Positions 50,033-59,219 of a DNA stretch of 64,000 nt are shown here, piece by piece. The notes below the pieces were generated by a model that searched no databases, had not been told where the DNA came from, and worked only from the letters and a program-made list of their open reading frames with translations. Where the stretch lies: contig NZ_VOHK01000005.1 in NCBI RefSeq assembly GCF_007859325.1, forward strand, positions 372,001 to 436,000, given 5' to 3'. A program made the position numbers and the translations under genes. The stretch comes from Luteimonas marina (lineage in GTDB: Bacteria; Pseudomonadota; Gammaproteobacteria; Xanthomonadales; Xanthomonadaceae). Position 1 is the stretch's first letter. The number at the start of each line of letters is the position of its first letter.

Positions 50033-50302
50033 ATGCGCCACTATGCCGTCCAGACCGCCGAACAACTTCCCGCCCTGCTGAAAGCCTTCCGCAAGGAGAG
50101 CGGGCTGACCCAGGCGCAAGTGGCCGCAAGCCTGGGGGTCACGCAGCAAACGCTGTCCGCGCTGGAGCGCAACGCGCAGAAGGTCAGCGCCGATCGGCTG
50201 CTGCAACTGCTGGGCATCCTGGGCGTGGAAATGGCCCTGCGGCGAAGGGAGACAGCGCCGCCTGCCTCGTCCGGCTCGGACGAAGGGGCAGGCGGATGGT
50301 GA
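50033..50302 (+). CDS. HipB-like helix-turn-helix antitoxin
   Basis: The 89-residue protein has a Cro/C1-type DNA-binding domain (ESGLTQAQVAASLGVTQQTL, then SALERNAQKVSADRLLQLLG) and a short acidic/Gly tail. It overlaps the HipA gene by seven bases. By family, it binds the kinase and its own operator to keep the toxin silent. Upstream DNA is AT-rich, unlike the flanking genes. Confidence 0.9.
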   Translation: MRHYAVQTAEQLPALLKAFRKESGLTQAQVAASLGVTQQTLSALERNAQKVSADRLLQLLGILGVEMALRRRETAPPASSGSDEGAGGW

Positions 50303-51663
50303 CGGCCGGCACGCGACGGTCTTCGCGCCGGAAGGCGCTGGGCCTGTGGATGAACGGCGGGTTCGTCGGCACATGGCGAATTGGGTCCGGCTCCGAGGAT
50401 CTGCTCGAGTACGACGCGGACTGGAAAACCTCCCCACAAGGCCGGCCATTGTCGCTCTCGCTGCCGTTCACCCCGGGAAGCACGCCACACCGCGGCGAAG
50501 TCGTCCGGGCGTGGTTCGACAACCTCCTGCCGGACAGCCAGGAGATCCGCGCCCGGGCCGCGAACCGCTTTCGTGCCCGGTCCACCGACGCCTTCGACCT
50601 GCTTGCCCAGATCGGACGGGATTGCGTCGGTGCACTGCAGATCCTGCCCGATGACATGACCCCTGAGAACGTGGACACCGTGGAGGCAACGCCCCTGGTC
50701 GAACACGAAGTTGCCGCCCTCCTGCGGGGCACGGTGGCGCCATCGGCGTTTGCAGGCGGCACCTCCGAAGACGATGACTTCAGGGTCTCCATCGCCGGGG
50801 CGCAGGAGAAAACAGCCCTCACGAACATCGACGGCCAATGGTGCCGGCCGCACGGCTCGACGCCGACCACGCACATCCTCAAGTTGCCGATGGGCCTGGT
50901 CGGCAACATGCGACTCGACCTGCGCCATTCCATCGAGAACGAATGGTTGTGTTCGCTCATCCTGCGCGCGTACGGGCTTCCGATCGCCGAATGCGAGCCT
51001 CTCCAGTTCGAGGACATGAAGATCCTGTCAGTCACGCGCTTCGACCGCACCTGGCTGGATGGCCCGCGGGGCAAATGGCTGGCGCGGCTGCCGCAGGAGG
51101 ACTTCTGCCAGGCCACCGGCACGCCGGCCAACCTGAAATACGAGGCCGATGGCGGCCCCGGGATCGACCGGATCATGGGCCTGCTGGCCACTTCCGCGTC
51201 CCCGCAGCGGGATCGGCGCACCTTCTTCCTGGCCCAGCTCCTGTTCTGGATGCTGCGCGCGCCCGACGGCCATGCCAAGAACTTCAGCCTGTCCATCCGC
51301 CCCGGGGGCGCTTACGCGCTGACGCCGCTGTACGACGTGATGTCGGCCTGGCCGATCATCGGCGATGCGCCGGACAAGCTGTCCGACCACAAGGTCAGGA
51401 TGGCCATGGCGATCCGTTCCGCCAATGCCCACTGGAAGATGCGGGAGATCCTGCCCCGGCATTGGCTGGCGCTCGGCAAGCGATACGGCGTGCTGGATGA
51501 CGAGGGGCGGACGGTGCAAACGCTCATCGACGATATCGTCGAGCGGACACCGACTGTGGTTGCCTCGATCGAAGCGATGCTGCCGGCCGGATTCCCGGAA
51601 CACGTCGCCGATCTGATCTTGCGGGGGCTGGCGCGCGAGGCAAGGAGACTGGCGGGAGATTGA
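50296..51663 (+). CDS. HipA-family toxin kinase
   Basis: The 455-residue protein has all HipA features: the phosphoregulated loop SIAGAQEKTAL, nucleotide-binding THILKLP, VTRFDR, PQEDFCQATGTP, catalytic DGHAKNFS and metal-site LTPLYDV. HipA kinases phosphorylate glutamyl-tRNA synthetase or other targets and induce dormancy. It is coupled to the antitoxin gene by overlap. The pair lies between tRNA-Arg and a tRNA fragment, suggesting arrival as an islet. Confidence 0.93.
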   Translation: MVTAGTRRSSRRKALGLWMNGGFVGTWRIGSGSEDLLEYDADWKTSPQGRPLSLSLPFTPGSTPHRGEVVRAWFDNLLPDSQEIRARAANRFRARSTDAFDLLAQIGRDCVGALQILPDDMTPENVDTVEATPLVEHEVAALLRGTVAPSAFAGGTSEDDDFRVSIAGAQEKTALTNIDGQWCRPHGSTPTTHILKLPMGLVGNMRLDLRHSIENEWLCSLILRAYGLPIAECEPLQFEDMKILSVTRFDRTWLDGPRGKWLARLPQEDFCQATGTPANLKYEADGGPGIDRIMGLLATSASPQRDRRTFFLAQLLFWMLRAPDGHAKNFSLSIRPGGAYALTPLYDVMSAWPIIGDAPDKLSDHKVRMAMAIRSANAHWKMREILPRHWLALGKRYGVLDDEGRTVQTLIDDIVERTPTVVASIEAMLPAGFPEHVADLILRGLAREARRLAGD

Positions 51664-51726
51664 AGCCGGAACCCGTGCTGGCTACCCTTCGCCTGCAATC
51701 ACGGGAGTCGGATCTTCCATTCCGCA

Positions 51727-51761
51727 TTCCGAAGCCAGGTTCGAATCCCTCCAGGCACGCC
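51727..51761 (+). repeat. damaged duplicate of the tRNA-Arg 3' end (attachment-site scar)
   Basis: TTCCGAAGCCA followed by GGTTCGAATCCCTCCAGGC repeats the anticodon arm and T-arm of the tRNA at 49749. The 9-10 bases of the variable region are missing and one base has changed in the acceptor. With the intact gene it flanks hipBA as a direct repeat. Confidence 0.82.
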
Positions 51762-51785
51762 GTCTCCTCCGTCCGGCTCACGCCC

Positions 51786-52175
51786 ATGCCCCTTGATCCC
51801 GATCTCCGCGAATTCCTCGTCCTCTCGCGCGGCCAGTGGCGACGCGACGCTGCGCCCGAAGCGATCCAGGCCTCGATCGACGCGTTCTATCCCTGGCTCG
51901 AAGGCCACATCGCCGCCGGGCGGATGAAGACCGGCGAGCGGCTGGCGCGCGAGGGCGCGACGGTGTCGCGCAAGGGCTTCGTCGTGGACGGCCCGTTCGG
52001 CGAGACCAAGGAGCTGGTCGGCGGCTACTGGTTCGTGCTCGCGCGTACGCTGGAGGAGGCCGCGGCGCTGCTCTCGACCAGCCCGACGCTGGAACACGGG
52101 CTGTTCTACGAACTGCGGCCGCTGGAGCTCGAGCGTGCCAGCGCCTACGTCCGCACGAACGAAACGCCCGACTGA
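51786..52175 (+). CDS. YCII-related domain protein
   Basis: The 129-residue protein has the YCII-type fold, visible as EFLVLSRGQWRRDA, GRMKTGERLAREGATVS and DGPFGETKELVGGYWFVLARTLEEA. It is related to the small subunit-like proteins annotated with sigma-factor genes in other bacteria. Function is unknown. The start at 51786 lies 25 bases past the tRNA fragment; upstream in-frame sequence is that fragment. Confidence 0.82.
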   Translation: MPLDPDLREFLVLSRGQWRRDAAPEAIQASIDAFYPWLEGHIAAGRMKTGERLAREGATVSRKGFVVDGPFGETKELVGGYWFVLARTLEEAAALLSTSPTLEHGLFYELRPLELERASAYVRTNETPD

Positions 52176-52180
52176 CCGCC

Positions 52181-52606
52181 GTGGCGACGAAGAACACTGC
52201 CACCACGCGCCACGCCACGGCCGCCGATACCAGCGCCGCGGTCGATGCGTTCATGGCCAGGCTCGAGCATCCGCACAAGGCCGGCATCGAAGCGCTGCGC
52301 CGCGCGATCCTCGCGGTCGATCCGGCGGTCGCCGAAGGCGTGAAGTGGAATGCGCCGAGTTTCCGCACGCACGAGTACTTCGCCACCTTCCACCTGCGTG
52401 CGAAGCGCGGCATCGCGTTGATCCTGCACCTGGGCGCGAAAGCGCGCGAACTGCCGGAAGGCGGGTTGGGCATCGACGATCCCGACGCCCTGCTGGCGTG
52501 GCTGGGCAGGGACCGCGCGCAGGTGGCGTTCGCCGACGCCGCCGACGCGCGCGCGCGGATTCCCGCGCTGCAGGCGCTGCTGCGGCAGTGGATCGCGCAC
52601 GCCTGA
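52181..52606 (+). CDS. DUF1801 (YdhG-like) protein
   Basis: The 141-residue protein (start GTG, six bases after the YCII stop) has the DUF1801 pattern RRAILAVDPAVAEGVKWNAPSF, then ATFHLRAKRGIALILHLG. Family members have an SRPBCC-unrelated small alpha/beta fold of unknown function. Close spacing suggests joint transcription with the previous gene. Confidence 0.8.
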   Translation: MATKNTATTRHATAADTSAAVDAFMARLEHPHKAGIEALRRAILAVDPAVAEGVKWNAPSFRTHEYFATFHLRAKRGIALILHLGAKARELPEGGLGIDDPDALLAWLGRDRAQVAFADAADARARIPALQALLRQWIAHA

Positions 52607-52673
52607 GGGCATTGGCGTCGCTGCCCCGCCTTCGGTCACACTCCGCACCCAGCGCAAACCGCAGGACGACCGC

Positions 52674-54161
52674 ATGACCGCCAGCACGCCGCTGCTCGTG
52701 ACCTTCGCCGCCTACCTGTTGCTGATGGTCGGCGTCGGCTTCGTCGCCTGGCGCCGCACGCGCACCTTCGACGACTACATCCTCGGCGGACGCTCGCTGG
52801 GCAGCTACGTCACTGCGCTGGCGGCCGGCGCCTCGGACATGAGCGGCTGGCTGATGATGGGCCTGCCGGGCGCGCTGTACCTCGGCGGTGCGTCGGAGGC
52901 GTGGATCGCGGTCGGCCTGATCCTCGGCGCCTGGGCCAACTGGAAGTACGTGGCCGGGCCGCTGCGCGTCTACACCGAGCGCACGCGCAACGCGCTGACC
53001 CTGCCGGACTACTTCACCCACCGCTTCGAGGACAACAGCCGCGTGCTGCGGATCCTGTCGGCGCTGGTGATCCTGGTGTTCTTCGCCATCTACTGCGCCT
53101 CGGGCATCGTCGCCGGCGCGCGCATGTTCGAGAGCGTGTTCGGGCTGCCCTACGCGCAGGCGATGCTGTGGGGGGCGATGGTGACGATCGCCTACACCTT
53201 CATCGGCGGCTTCCTCGCGGTCAGCTGGACCGACACCATCCAGGCCACGCTGATGATCTTCGCGCTGCTGCTGGTGCCGGTGTTCGCGATCGTCGGCGCC
53301 GACGGCCCGGCGCAGGCGGTCGCGCTGGTCGAACAGGTCGACCCGGCGCGGCTGCAGTGGATCGGCGCCGGCGGCCTGGTCGCCGTGGTCTCGGCGCTGG
53401 CCTGGGGCCTGGGCTACTTCGGCCAGCCGCACATCCTGGCGCGGTTCATGGCCGCCGACAGCCTGGCGACGATCCCGCGCGCGCGCCGCATCGGCATGAC
53501 CTGGATGATCCTGTGCCTGGCCGGCGCGGTGGCGACCGGCTTCTTCGGCATCGCCTGGTTCGCCGCGCACCCCGAGGCCGCCGCACCGGTGGAGGCGAAT
53601 CCCGAGCGCGTGTTCATCGCGCTGTCGGAGCTGCTGTTCAATCCGTGGATCGCCGGCGTGCTGCTGTCGGCGATCCTGGCCGCGATCATGAGCACGCTGT
53701 CGGCGCAGCTGCTGGTGTGCTCCAGTGCGCTGACCGAGGACTTCTACCGCGGCTTCGTGCGCCCGAAGGCGGGGCATGCGGAGCTGGTGTGGGTCGGCCG
53801 GGCGATGGTGCTGGCGGTGGCGCTGCTGGCGATCTGGATCGCGCGCGATCCCGACAGCCGCGTGCTCGGACTGGTGGCCTACGCCTGGGCGGGCTTCGGC
53901 GCTGCATTCGGACCGGTGGTGGTGCTGTCGCTGCTGTGGAAGCGGATGACCCGCGACGGCGCGATCGCCGGCATGCTCGCCGGCGCGCTGACGGTGCTGC
54001 TGTGGAAGCAGACCGGCAGCGCGCTGTACGAGATCGTGCCGGGCTTCGCCGCCGGCATGCTGGCGATCGTGGTGGTCAGCCTGCTCGGCAAGGCGCCCTC
54101 GCCGGCGCTGCAGGCGCAGCACGAGCAGGTGCGGCTGACGCTGCGCGAGCAGGGCCACTGA
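52674..54161 (+). CDS. putP: sodium/proline symporter PutP
   Basis: The 495-residue protein has about thirteen membrane helices and the SSS-family pattern. The stretch DDYILGGRSLGSYVTALAAG followed by ASDMSGWLMMGLPGALY, with the ASDMSGWLL-type motif, is characteristic of PutP. The sodium-site region FGQPHILARFMAA is also present. It brings proline into the cell with sodium. No putA is nearby. Confidence 0.92.
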   Translation: MTASTPLLVTFAAYLLLMVGVGFVAWRRTRTFDDYILGGRSLGSYVTALAAGASDMSGWLMMGLPGALYLGGASEAWIAVGLILGAWANWKYVAGPLRVYTERTRNALTLPDYFTHRFEDNSRVLRILSALVILVFFAIYCASGIVAGARMFESVFGLPYAQAMLWGAMVTIAYTFIGGFLAVSWTDTIQATLMIFALLLVPVFAIVGADGPAQAVALVEQVDPARLQWIGAGGLVAVVSALAWGLGYFGQPHILARFMAADSLATIPRARRIGMTWMILCLAGAVATGFFGIAWFAAHPEAAAPVEANPERVFIALSELLFNPWIAGVLLSAILAAIMSTLSAQLLVCSSALTEDFYRGFVRPKAGHAELVWVGRAMVLAVALLAIWIARDPDSRVLGLVAYAWAGFGAAFGPVVVLSLLWKRMTRDGAIAGMLAGALTVLLWKQTGSALYEIVPGFAAGMLAIVVVSLLGKAPSPALQAQHEQVRLTLREQGH

Positions 54162-54208
54162 CACCCGTTCGCGACCGGGAGGCCGCGCATGGGCCGCGCC
54201 GCCGCGGC

Positions 54209-54949
54209 TCAGCGCGCGGTATAGCCGCCGTCGACCAGGTGGTAGCTGCCGGTGATGAACGAGGCCTGCGGCGAGAGCAGGAAGCAGGTCAGCGCCGCCA
54301 CTTCGTCCGCGGTGCCGAGCCGGCCGACCGGGTGCAGCGCGACCAGGCCGTCGTACGCGGCGCGGTCCATGCCGGCCAGCAGCGGCGTGTCGATGTAGCC
54401 CGGGCCGACCGCGTTGATGCGCACGCCCCGGGCCGAGTACTCCATCGCCGCCGTCTTGGTCATGCCCAGCAGCGCGTGCTTGGCCGCGACGTAGGCGATC
54501 GAACCGTTCCAGCCGACGCTGCCGAGGATCGAGGCCATGTTGACGATCGCGCCGCCGCCGGCCGCGAGCATCGCCGGGATCTCGTACTTCATCGCGTACA
54601 TCACGCTGTGCAGGTTGACGTCGATGACCCGGTGCCACTGGTCGAGCGGGTACTCGGCGGTCGGATGCGAGGGCCCGCCGATGCCGGCGTTGTTCACCGC
54701 CAGGTGCAGCGCGCCGAAGGCCTCGACCGTGCGCTCGACCATACCGCGCACCGCGTCGGCGTCGGCCACGTCCAGCTGCACCGCGATGGCGTTGCCGAGC
54801 GCATCGGCCAGCGCCTGCGCCGCGTCGCCGTTGCAGTCGGCGACCACCACCCTGGCGCCGCCAGCCGACAGCTGCCGGCAGACCGCCTCGCCGATGCCCG
54901 ATGCGCCACCGGTGACGATGGCGACCTTGCCGCTGAAGTCCTGGCTCAT
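54209..54949 (-). CDS. short-chain dehydrogenase/reductase
   Basis: The 246-residue oxidoreductase has the cofactor motif [15 protein letters not shown], catalytic Ser140, Tyr153 and Lys157 (YVAAK), and the substrate-side PGYIDTPLL. The substrate cannot be inferred. It has an AGGAG ribosome site. A near-consensus FNR box lies 55 bases upstream of the ATG. Confidence 0.9.
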   Translation of the reverse strand: MSQDFSGKVAIVTGGASGIGEAVCRQLSAGGARVVVADCNGDAAQALADALGNAIAVQLDVADADAVRGMVERTVEAFGALHLAVNNAGIGGPSHPTAEYPLDQWHRVIDVNLHSVMYAMKYEIPAMLAAGGGAIVNMASILGSVGWNGSIAYVAAKHALLGMTKTAAMEYSARGVRINAVGPGYIDTPLLAGMDRAAYDGLVALHPVGRLGTADEVAALTCFLLSPQASFITGSYHLVDGGYTAR

Positions 54950-55003
54950 GGGAGTCTCCTGGGAGGGGGAGTTCCCAGTCTGCGTGGAAACGGCGCTGGC
55001 GCA

Positions 55004-55017
55004 TTGATCCGGATCAC
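55004..55017. promoter_or_regulatory. near-consensus FNR-type site
   Basis: TTGATCCGGATCAC differs from TTGAT-N4-ATCAA at one base. It sits between the divergent SDR and DUF488 genes. Confidence 0.5.
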
Positions 55018-55080
55018 TCCGGGCGCCGGGATGCTGCGCCGCCACTTGCGCCCTGCGCGTCGCCGGCGCAGGGTCGCGGC

Positions 55081-55428
55081 ATGGACGTCCGCCTCAAGCG
55101 CGCCTACGAGCCGCCCGCCCGCGGCGATGGCGCGCGCATCCTCGTCGACCGGCTGTGGCCGCGCGGGGTGAAGAAGGAGGCGCTGGCGCTGGACCTGTGG
55201 CTGAAGGACATCGCGCCGAGCGCAGCCCTGCGCAAGTGGTTCGACCATCGCGCCGAACGCTTCGACGAGTTCGCCAAGCGCTATCGCAGGGAGCTGGAGG
55301 CCAACGACGCGACGGTCGCGGAACTGCAGCCATGGCTGCGCAAGGGGCGCGTCACGCTGCTGTACGGTGCGCGCGATCCGGAGCACAACCAGGCGGTGGT
55401 GTTGAGGGCGTGGTTGCTGGGGCGGTAG
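55081..55428 (+). CDS. DUF488-family protein
   Basis: The 115-residue protein shows the YeaO-type DUF488 pattern: [47 protein letters not shown] and [15 protein letters not shown]. The family is widespread and of unknown function, sometimes suggested to be phosphatase-like or a uroporphyrin-related protein. Confidence 0.88.
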   Translation: MDVRLKRAYEPPARGDGARILVDRLWPRGVKKEALALDLWLKDIAPSAALRKWFDHRAERFDEFAKRYRRELEANDATVAELQPWLRKGRVTLLYGARDPEHNQAVVLRAWLLGR

Positions 55429-55487
55429 GGGCGGTGGAGGCATGATCGGCAACCGCCGACGTTCTGCCCGAACGCCGGGAAAACATC

Positions 55488-55565
55488 CGTCATTCCAGCG
55501 AAAGCTGGGATCCAGTTTGATCCTGGCGCAAAAACAAATGGATCCCAGCTTTCGCTGGGATGACG
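55488..55565. repeat. dispersed inverted repeat, GTCATCCC family, copy 4
   Basis: CGTCATTCCAGCGAAAGCTG and its complement flank the centre; compensatory changes keep the stem paired compared with other copies. Confidence 0.87.
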
Positions 55566-55566
55566 G

Positions 55567-55623
55567 ACCCTGGTTGCACCGGAAACCCGGCTGCACTGGA
55601 ACCCTGGTTGCACCGGAGTCGCG
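55567..55623. repeat. three imperfect tandem 16-18 bp repeats
   Basis: Units read CCCTGGTTGCACCGGAAA, CCCGGCTGCACTGGAA and CCCTGGTTGCACCGGA, directly after the inverted repeat. Confidence 0.75.
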
Positions 55624-55665
55624 GACAGATCCGCCCTCGCGGCGGCACACGCATACGCTGCGGGC

Positions 55666-56745
55666 TCACCGCTCCGCCAGGAACGTCTCCACGTCGACCA
55701 CGTCCACGCCCTGCAGCTGCGCGAGCCAGCGGTCGAACCAGGGCTTGTGCGAGGCACCGACGATCGACAGCACGCGCGCGCCGGGGCGCTCGCGGAAGGT
55801 GACGCCGATGTTGGCGACCATGCGCAGGTTGCGCAGGTCCCAGCCGGCGACGTACTGGCGACCGAAACGCTGCGGCGAGGCCTCCTTCAGCGCCATGCCG
55901 AAGTCGCAGGCGGCCGGCATGCGCTGGTAGTCACGGCTGTTGGTGAGGCGATACAGCGGCAGCAGGTCCGGCGCGGCACGCAGCGTCTCCTGGCGCTCGC
56001 GCAGGGCGACGCATTCGGCCGGCGCGCTATCCCATGCGCCGCGGATCGCCTTCTCGAATCCGGCCATGTCGTCGATGCGCAGGTTGTCGCCGGTGTGGTC
56101 GTCGACCGGATGCACGCGCGGCAGGCCGAGGCGCACCGCCAGCGCCGCGGCGATCTGGGTGTTCTCGCTGGCGGAGGCGGCGCGCTTGCGCAGGGCCGCG
56201 ACGAGGGCGGCGCCGAGTCCGTCGCCCTCGATCCGCTCCGCTTCGGGCAGGGACAGCCACTGCACCAGGGCCGAGGTGGGATCGCCGGCGGCAAAGAACA
56301 GTGCGGCGAGGTGGCGACGTTGAACTGGCGTCGGTGCGTCCGGCCAGGTCGCCAGCTGCTGTTCGACGGCCGCGATCGCGGCCGGCACGTCCAGCCCGGT
56401 GGCCGCCTGCGCCGCGGCGGTGTCGGGGCAGTAGCTCGCGCCGCCTTCCGGATCGTAGACCGTGGGATGCCGCGCCATCAGGTCGCAGGTCTCTCCCGGC
56501 ATCGACTCGACGGTGATGATCTCCGGCCGGAACGCTTCGAGCCGCTGCAGCACGGGCACGAGCGCGGCCGGATCGAACGCGTCCGCGCGGTCGCCCTGCG
56601 CGAGGTGCACCGTGCCCAGCACCAGCACCTGCGTGCGCGGGCCGGGCATGGCGTCGTCGAGCGTGGACAGGTCGAGCTGCGCCTGCGCCGCGACAGGGAG
56701 GCAGGCGGCAAGCAGCAGGGCGGGCAGGATGGTTCGATGCTTCAT
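55666..56745 (-). CDS. exported DUF5694/TraB-like protein
   Basis: The 359-residue protein has a signal peptide (ILPALLLAACLPVAAQAQ). Blocks VLVLGTVHLAQGD, EIITVESMPGETC and VLSIVGASHKPWFDRWL resemble DUF5694 and the TraB/TiKi-type fold, whose conserved Glu and His may bind metal. Function is unknown. A GAGGAG ribosome site supports the ATG at 56745. Confidence 0.75.
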   Translation of the reverse strand: MKHRTILPALLLAACLPVAAQAQLDLSTLDDAMPGPRTQVLVLGTVHLAQGDRADAFDPAALVPVLQRLEAFRPEIITVESMPGETCDLMARHPTVYDPEGGASYCPDTAAAQAATGLDVPAAIAAVEQQLATWPDAPTPVQRRHLAALFFAAGDPTSALVQWLSLPEAERIEGDGLGAALVAALRKRAASASENTQIAAALAVRLGLPRVHPVDDHTGDNLRIDDMAGFEKAIRGAWDSAPAECVALRERQETLRAAPDLLPLYRLTNSRDYQRMPAACDFGMALKEASPQRFGRQYVAGWDLRNLRMVANIGVTFRERPGARVLSIVGASHKPWFDRWLAQLQGVDVVDVETFLAER

Positions 56746-56807
56746 GCTTCTCCTCGCGGACGGTGGCGGTCGCAGGGTTCCGGTTTCGACAATCCGATGC
56801 TTGGAGG

Positions 56808-56897
56808 TGTCATTCCGAACGCAGTGAGGAATCTTCTTCCCGGTGTCGCCTTCGCCGCTGCGCCGGAGCGGGATCCCCCACTGCGTTCGGGATGACA
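56808..56897. repeat. dispersed inverted repeat, TGTCATNCCGA family, copy 2
   Basis: TGTCATTCCGAACGCAGTGA is mirrored by CACTGCGTTCGGGATGACA. It lies in the 290-base gap between the DUF5694-like and NHL/M23 genes, which holds no other feature. Confidence 0.87.
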
Positions 56898-57035
56898 GGT
56901 TGGGCATGCAGCGCGCGGGATGGCATGTGGTCCCGGCATCCATCACGCCGAAGCGACAGGCGCGGCGGGACTCGATTCCAGCGTATCCACGCGCCGCGGG
57001 CATGACCTGATGGTCACCGTGACCATCGGCGCGGG

Positions 57036-59219
57036 TCAGCGCGATGCGCGACCGGTTTCCGTTTCGGGCAGGGGCAGGGCCTCGTCGACCAGCGTCACCG
57101 GCAGGTCGCGCGCGCCGATGGCCGCATTGCCGCTCGCGTCCTCGCCGAAGGCGCGCACGAGGTAGTCGCCCGGCGGCAGCTGCGACGGCTGCCAGTGCGA
57201 CGCCGCGAGTTCACCTGCGCGCACGCGGTTGCTCGCCACGTACAGGAAGCGCGTGCGCGCGGCGCCGTGCACGGTGATGCCGCTGTCGGCGGCGTAGGCG
57301 AGCTTCACCGCGTCCGGGTGCGCGGGCATGCGCGAGAAATCAAGGTTCATCGCCGGCGCCTCGAATCCCGGCGCCGGTGTGCCGTCCGCGCGCAGCACCT
57401 GGTAGCCGACGCGGTGCAGGCCGAGGCGGCGGCGCGGCAGGTTGCCGTCGACCTGGTCCCAGGCGTCGACCACGACCTGCACGCCACCGCCGTTGCGCGG
57501 CACCCGCACGCGGCCGTTGGCGCGCGTGGCGATCGGTCGGTCGTCCTCGTCGAGCAGGGCGATGCCGTCGATGCGCGGCGGCACGGTGTCGACATAGCCG
57601 CGGAAGCCGAGCCGGATGGCGTTGTGCTGATGGCCATGCGGGCCGACGATCAGGTGCACGTGCGCCTGCGCGTTGATCGTGCCCAGCGGCTCGCCGGCGC
57701 GGAAGCGCGTGCCGCGCGCGATGCGCACCCGCGACGGCCGGCCGTCTTCGTCCTGCTCCATCAGGAAGCGCGCGGGATCGAGATTGCGGCCCTGCGGCGT
57801 GCGCCCGGCGCGCATGTGCAGGTAGGTGAGCTCGTCGACCGACACACCCTCGGCCTGTCCGCCGAAGCTGAAGGCCGCGAGCGGGCTGGTGACCTTGGCA
57901 TCGGCGATCAATAGCACGCTCGCACCGACGTCGCCGCGCACGTCGAGTCCGTTGTGCAGGTGGCTGCGGCGCTCGCCGCTGAAGTTGCCGCGCACCTCGC
58001 CCAGGGTGCCGACCACTTCGTGCCACGCGTCCTGCGGGAACAGCGGCCAGCGACCGCGCGTGTCGGGCAGCGGACGGTCCGGGCGCGGTCCAACCGGGCC
58101 ATCGGCGAGCGCGTTGTCGCCGATGACGCGCGGCACGATGCGGTGCAGGCGGTGCCCGGCCGCGTCGGCGAGCAGCAGGCTGCCGTCGGCCTCGAGCCAC
58201 AGCGCGGACGGGCGCGCGAACCACTGCGCCGGATCCACGCCGGTCAGCGCGCGCACGCGGCCATCGGGATCGACCTGCAGCACGCGGCCGGGCGACAGGT
58301 CGGCGACGTACAGCACGCCGTCGTGCGCGACCGCGACCGCGAGCGGACGACCGGGATCGATCCCGCCTTCCCGCACCGAAGGCACCCAGGTCCGCACCTC
58401 GCCGTCCGGGTCGAGCCTGCGCAGCGCGCGGTTGCCGGTATCGGCGACCCAGAGCGTGCCGTCGCCCGCGACCGCCAGCGCCGTCGGTGTGTCGAAGCGC
58501 GCGAGCATGCCCGGTCCGCTGGCGAATCCCGCGCCCTCGCCGCCCGCGAGCGTGCGCACGCGGCCGTCGCGCTCGATCACGCGGATGCGGTCGTTCCAGG
58601 TGTCGGCGACGTAGACGCGTCCGGCGTCGTCGACCGCCACGCCCATCGGCGCGTGGAACTGGGCCAATGCCGCGTCGCCGTCGCGGAAGCCGGCGATGCC
58701 GGTGCCGGCGAGCGTGGTCACCGCGCCGTTGCGGGTGATCTTGCGGATCGCGTGGTTGCCGGTGTCGGCGACGTAGAGGTTGCCCAGGCGATCGACCGCG
58801 AGCGACGAGGGCGTGTGGAACCTCGCCTGCGCGCCGATGCCGTCGGCGAAGCCTTCGCCGGAACCGGCGAACGTGCCCACCCTGCCGTCGGGCGCGATCC
58901 GGCGGATGCGGTTGGCCTCGCCGCCGTCGGCGACGAACAGGCTGCCGTCGGCGCCGCGCACCAGTCCCCAGGGTTCGTCGAAGCGCGCTTCGAGCGCGTG
59001 GCCGTCGCGCACGCCGCGCAGGCCGGTGCCGGCGAGCGGCGCGATGCGCGCGCGCCAGTCGAACGAGGTCGGCGGCGGTGGCGGCAACGGCCCGCGCAGC
59101 CAGTCGCGCAGCGGTCCGAACAGGAATGTCGCCGCAAGCGCGAGCGCGGTCAGGGCAGCGACCGCGACCAGCGCGCGCCGCACGCCCGTCGGCACGCGGC
59201 GACCGGCGCGCCGGTTCAA
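57036..59219 (-). CDS. membrane-anchored NHL propeller fused to an M23-like peptidase domain
   Basis: The 727-residue protein has an N-terminal helix (ALVAVAALTALALAATFLFG). An NHL-type beta-propeller follows at about residues 55-340 (repeats such as GNLYVADTGNHAIRKITRNG). An M23/LytM-like domain then shows HNGLDVRG (HxxxD) and HVHLIVG (HxH), the zinc ligands of this family. The final 170 residues are Ig-like beta-rich. It starts at TTG 59219, overlapping the rlmI stop; GTG 59195 is possible. It probably acts on or near peptidoglycan, but activity is unproven. Confidence 0.78.
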   Translation of the reverse strand: MNRRAGRRVPTGVRRALVAVAALTALALAATFLFGPLRDWLRGPLPPPPPTSFDWRARIAPLAGTGLRGVRDGHALEARFDEPWGLVRGADGSLFVADGGEANRIRRIAPDGRVGTFAGSGEGFADGIGAQARFHTPSSLAVDRLGNLYVADTGNHAIRKITRNGAVTTLAGTGIAGFRDGDAALAQFHAPMGVAVDDAGRVYVADTWNDRIRVIERDGRVRTLAGGEGAGFASGPGMLARFDTPTALAVAGDGTLWVADTGNRALRRLDPDGEVRTWVPSVREGGIDPGRPLAVAVAHDGVLYVADLSPGRVLQVDPDGRVRALTGVDPAQWFARPSALWLEADGSLLLADAAGHRLHRIVPRVIGDNALADGPVGPRPDRPLPDTRGRWPLFPQDAWHEVVGTLGEVRGNFSGERRSHLHNGLDVRGDVGASVLLIADAKVTSPLAAFSFGGQAEGVSVDELTYLHMRAGRTPQGRNLDPARFLMEQDEDGRPSRVRIARGTRFRAGEPLGTINAQAHVHLIVGPHGHQHNAIRLGFRGYVDTVPPRIDGIALLDEDDRPIATRANGRVRVPRNGGGVQVVVDAWDQVDGNLPRRRLGLHRVGYQVLRADGTPAPGFEAPAMNLDFSRMPAHPDAVKLAYAADSGITVHGAARTRFLYVASNRVRAGELAASHWQPSQLPPGDYLVRAFGEDASGNAAIGARDLPVTLVDEALPLPETETGRASR

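Noticed and set aside
49474-50034. Minus-strand frame antisense to the tRNA ([22 protein letters not shown])
   Set aside because: This peptide is the reverse reading of the tRNA gene, a well-known annotation artefact.
51727-51761. Second tRNA-Arg gene
   Set aside because: Only the anticodon-arm end and T-arm are present; the 5' half and variable region are missing, so it cannot fold as a tRNA.
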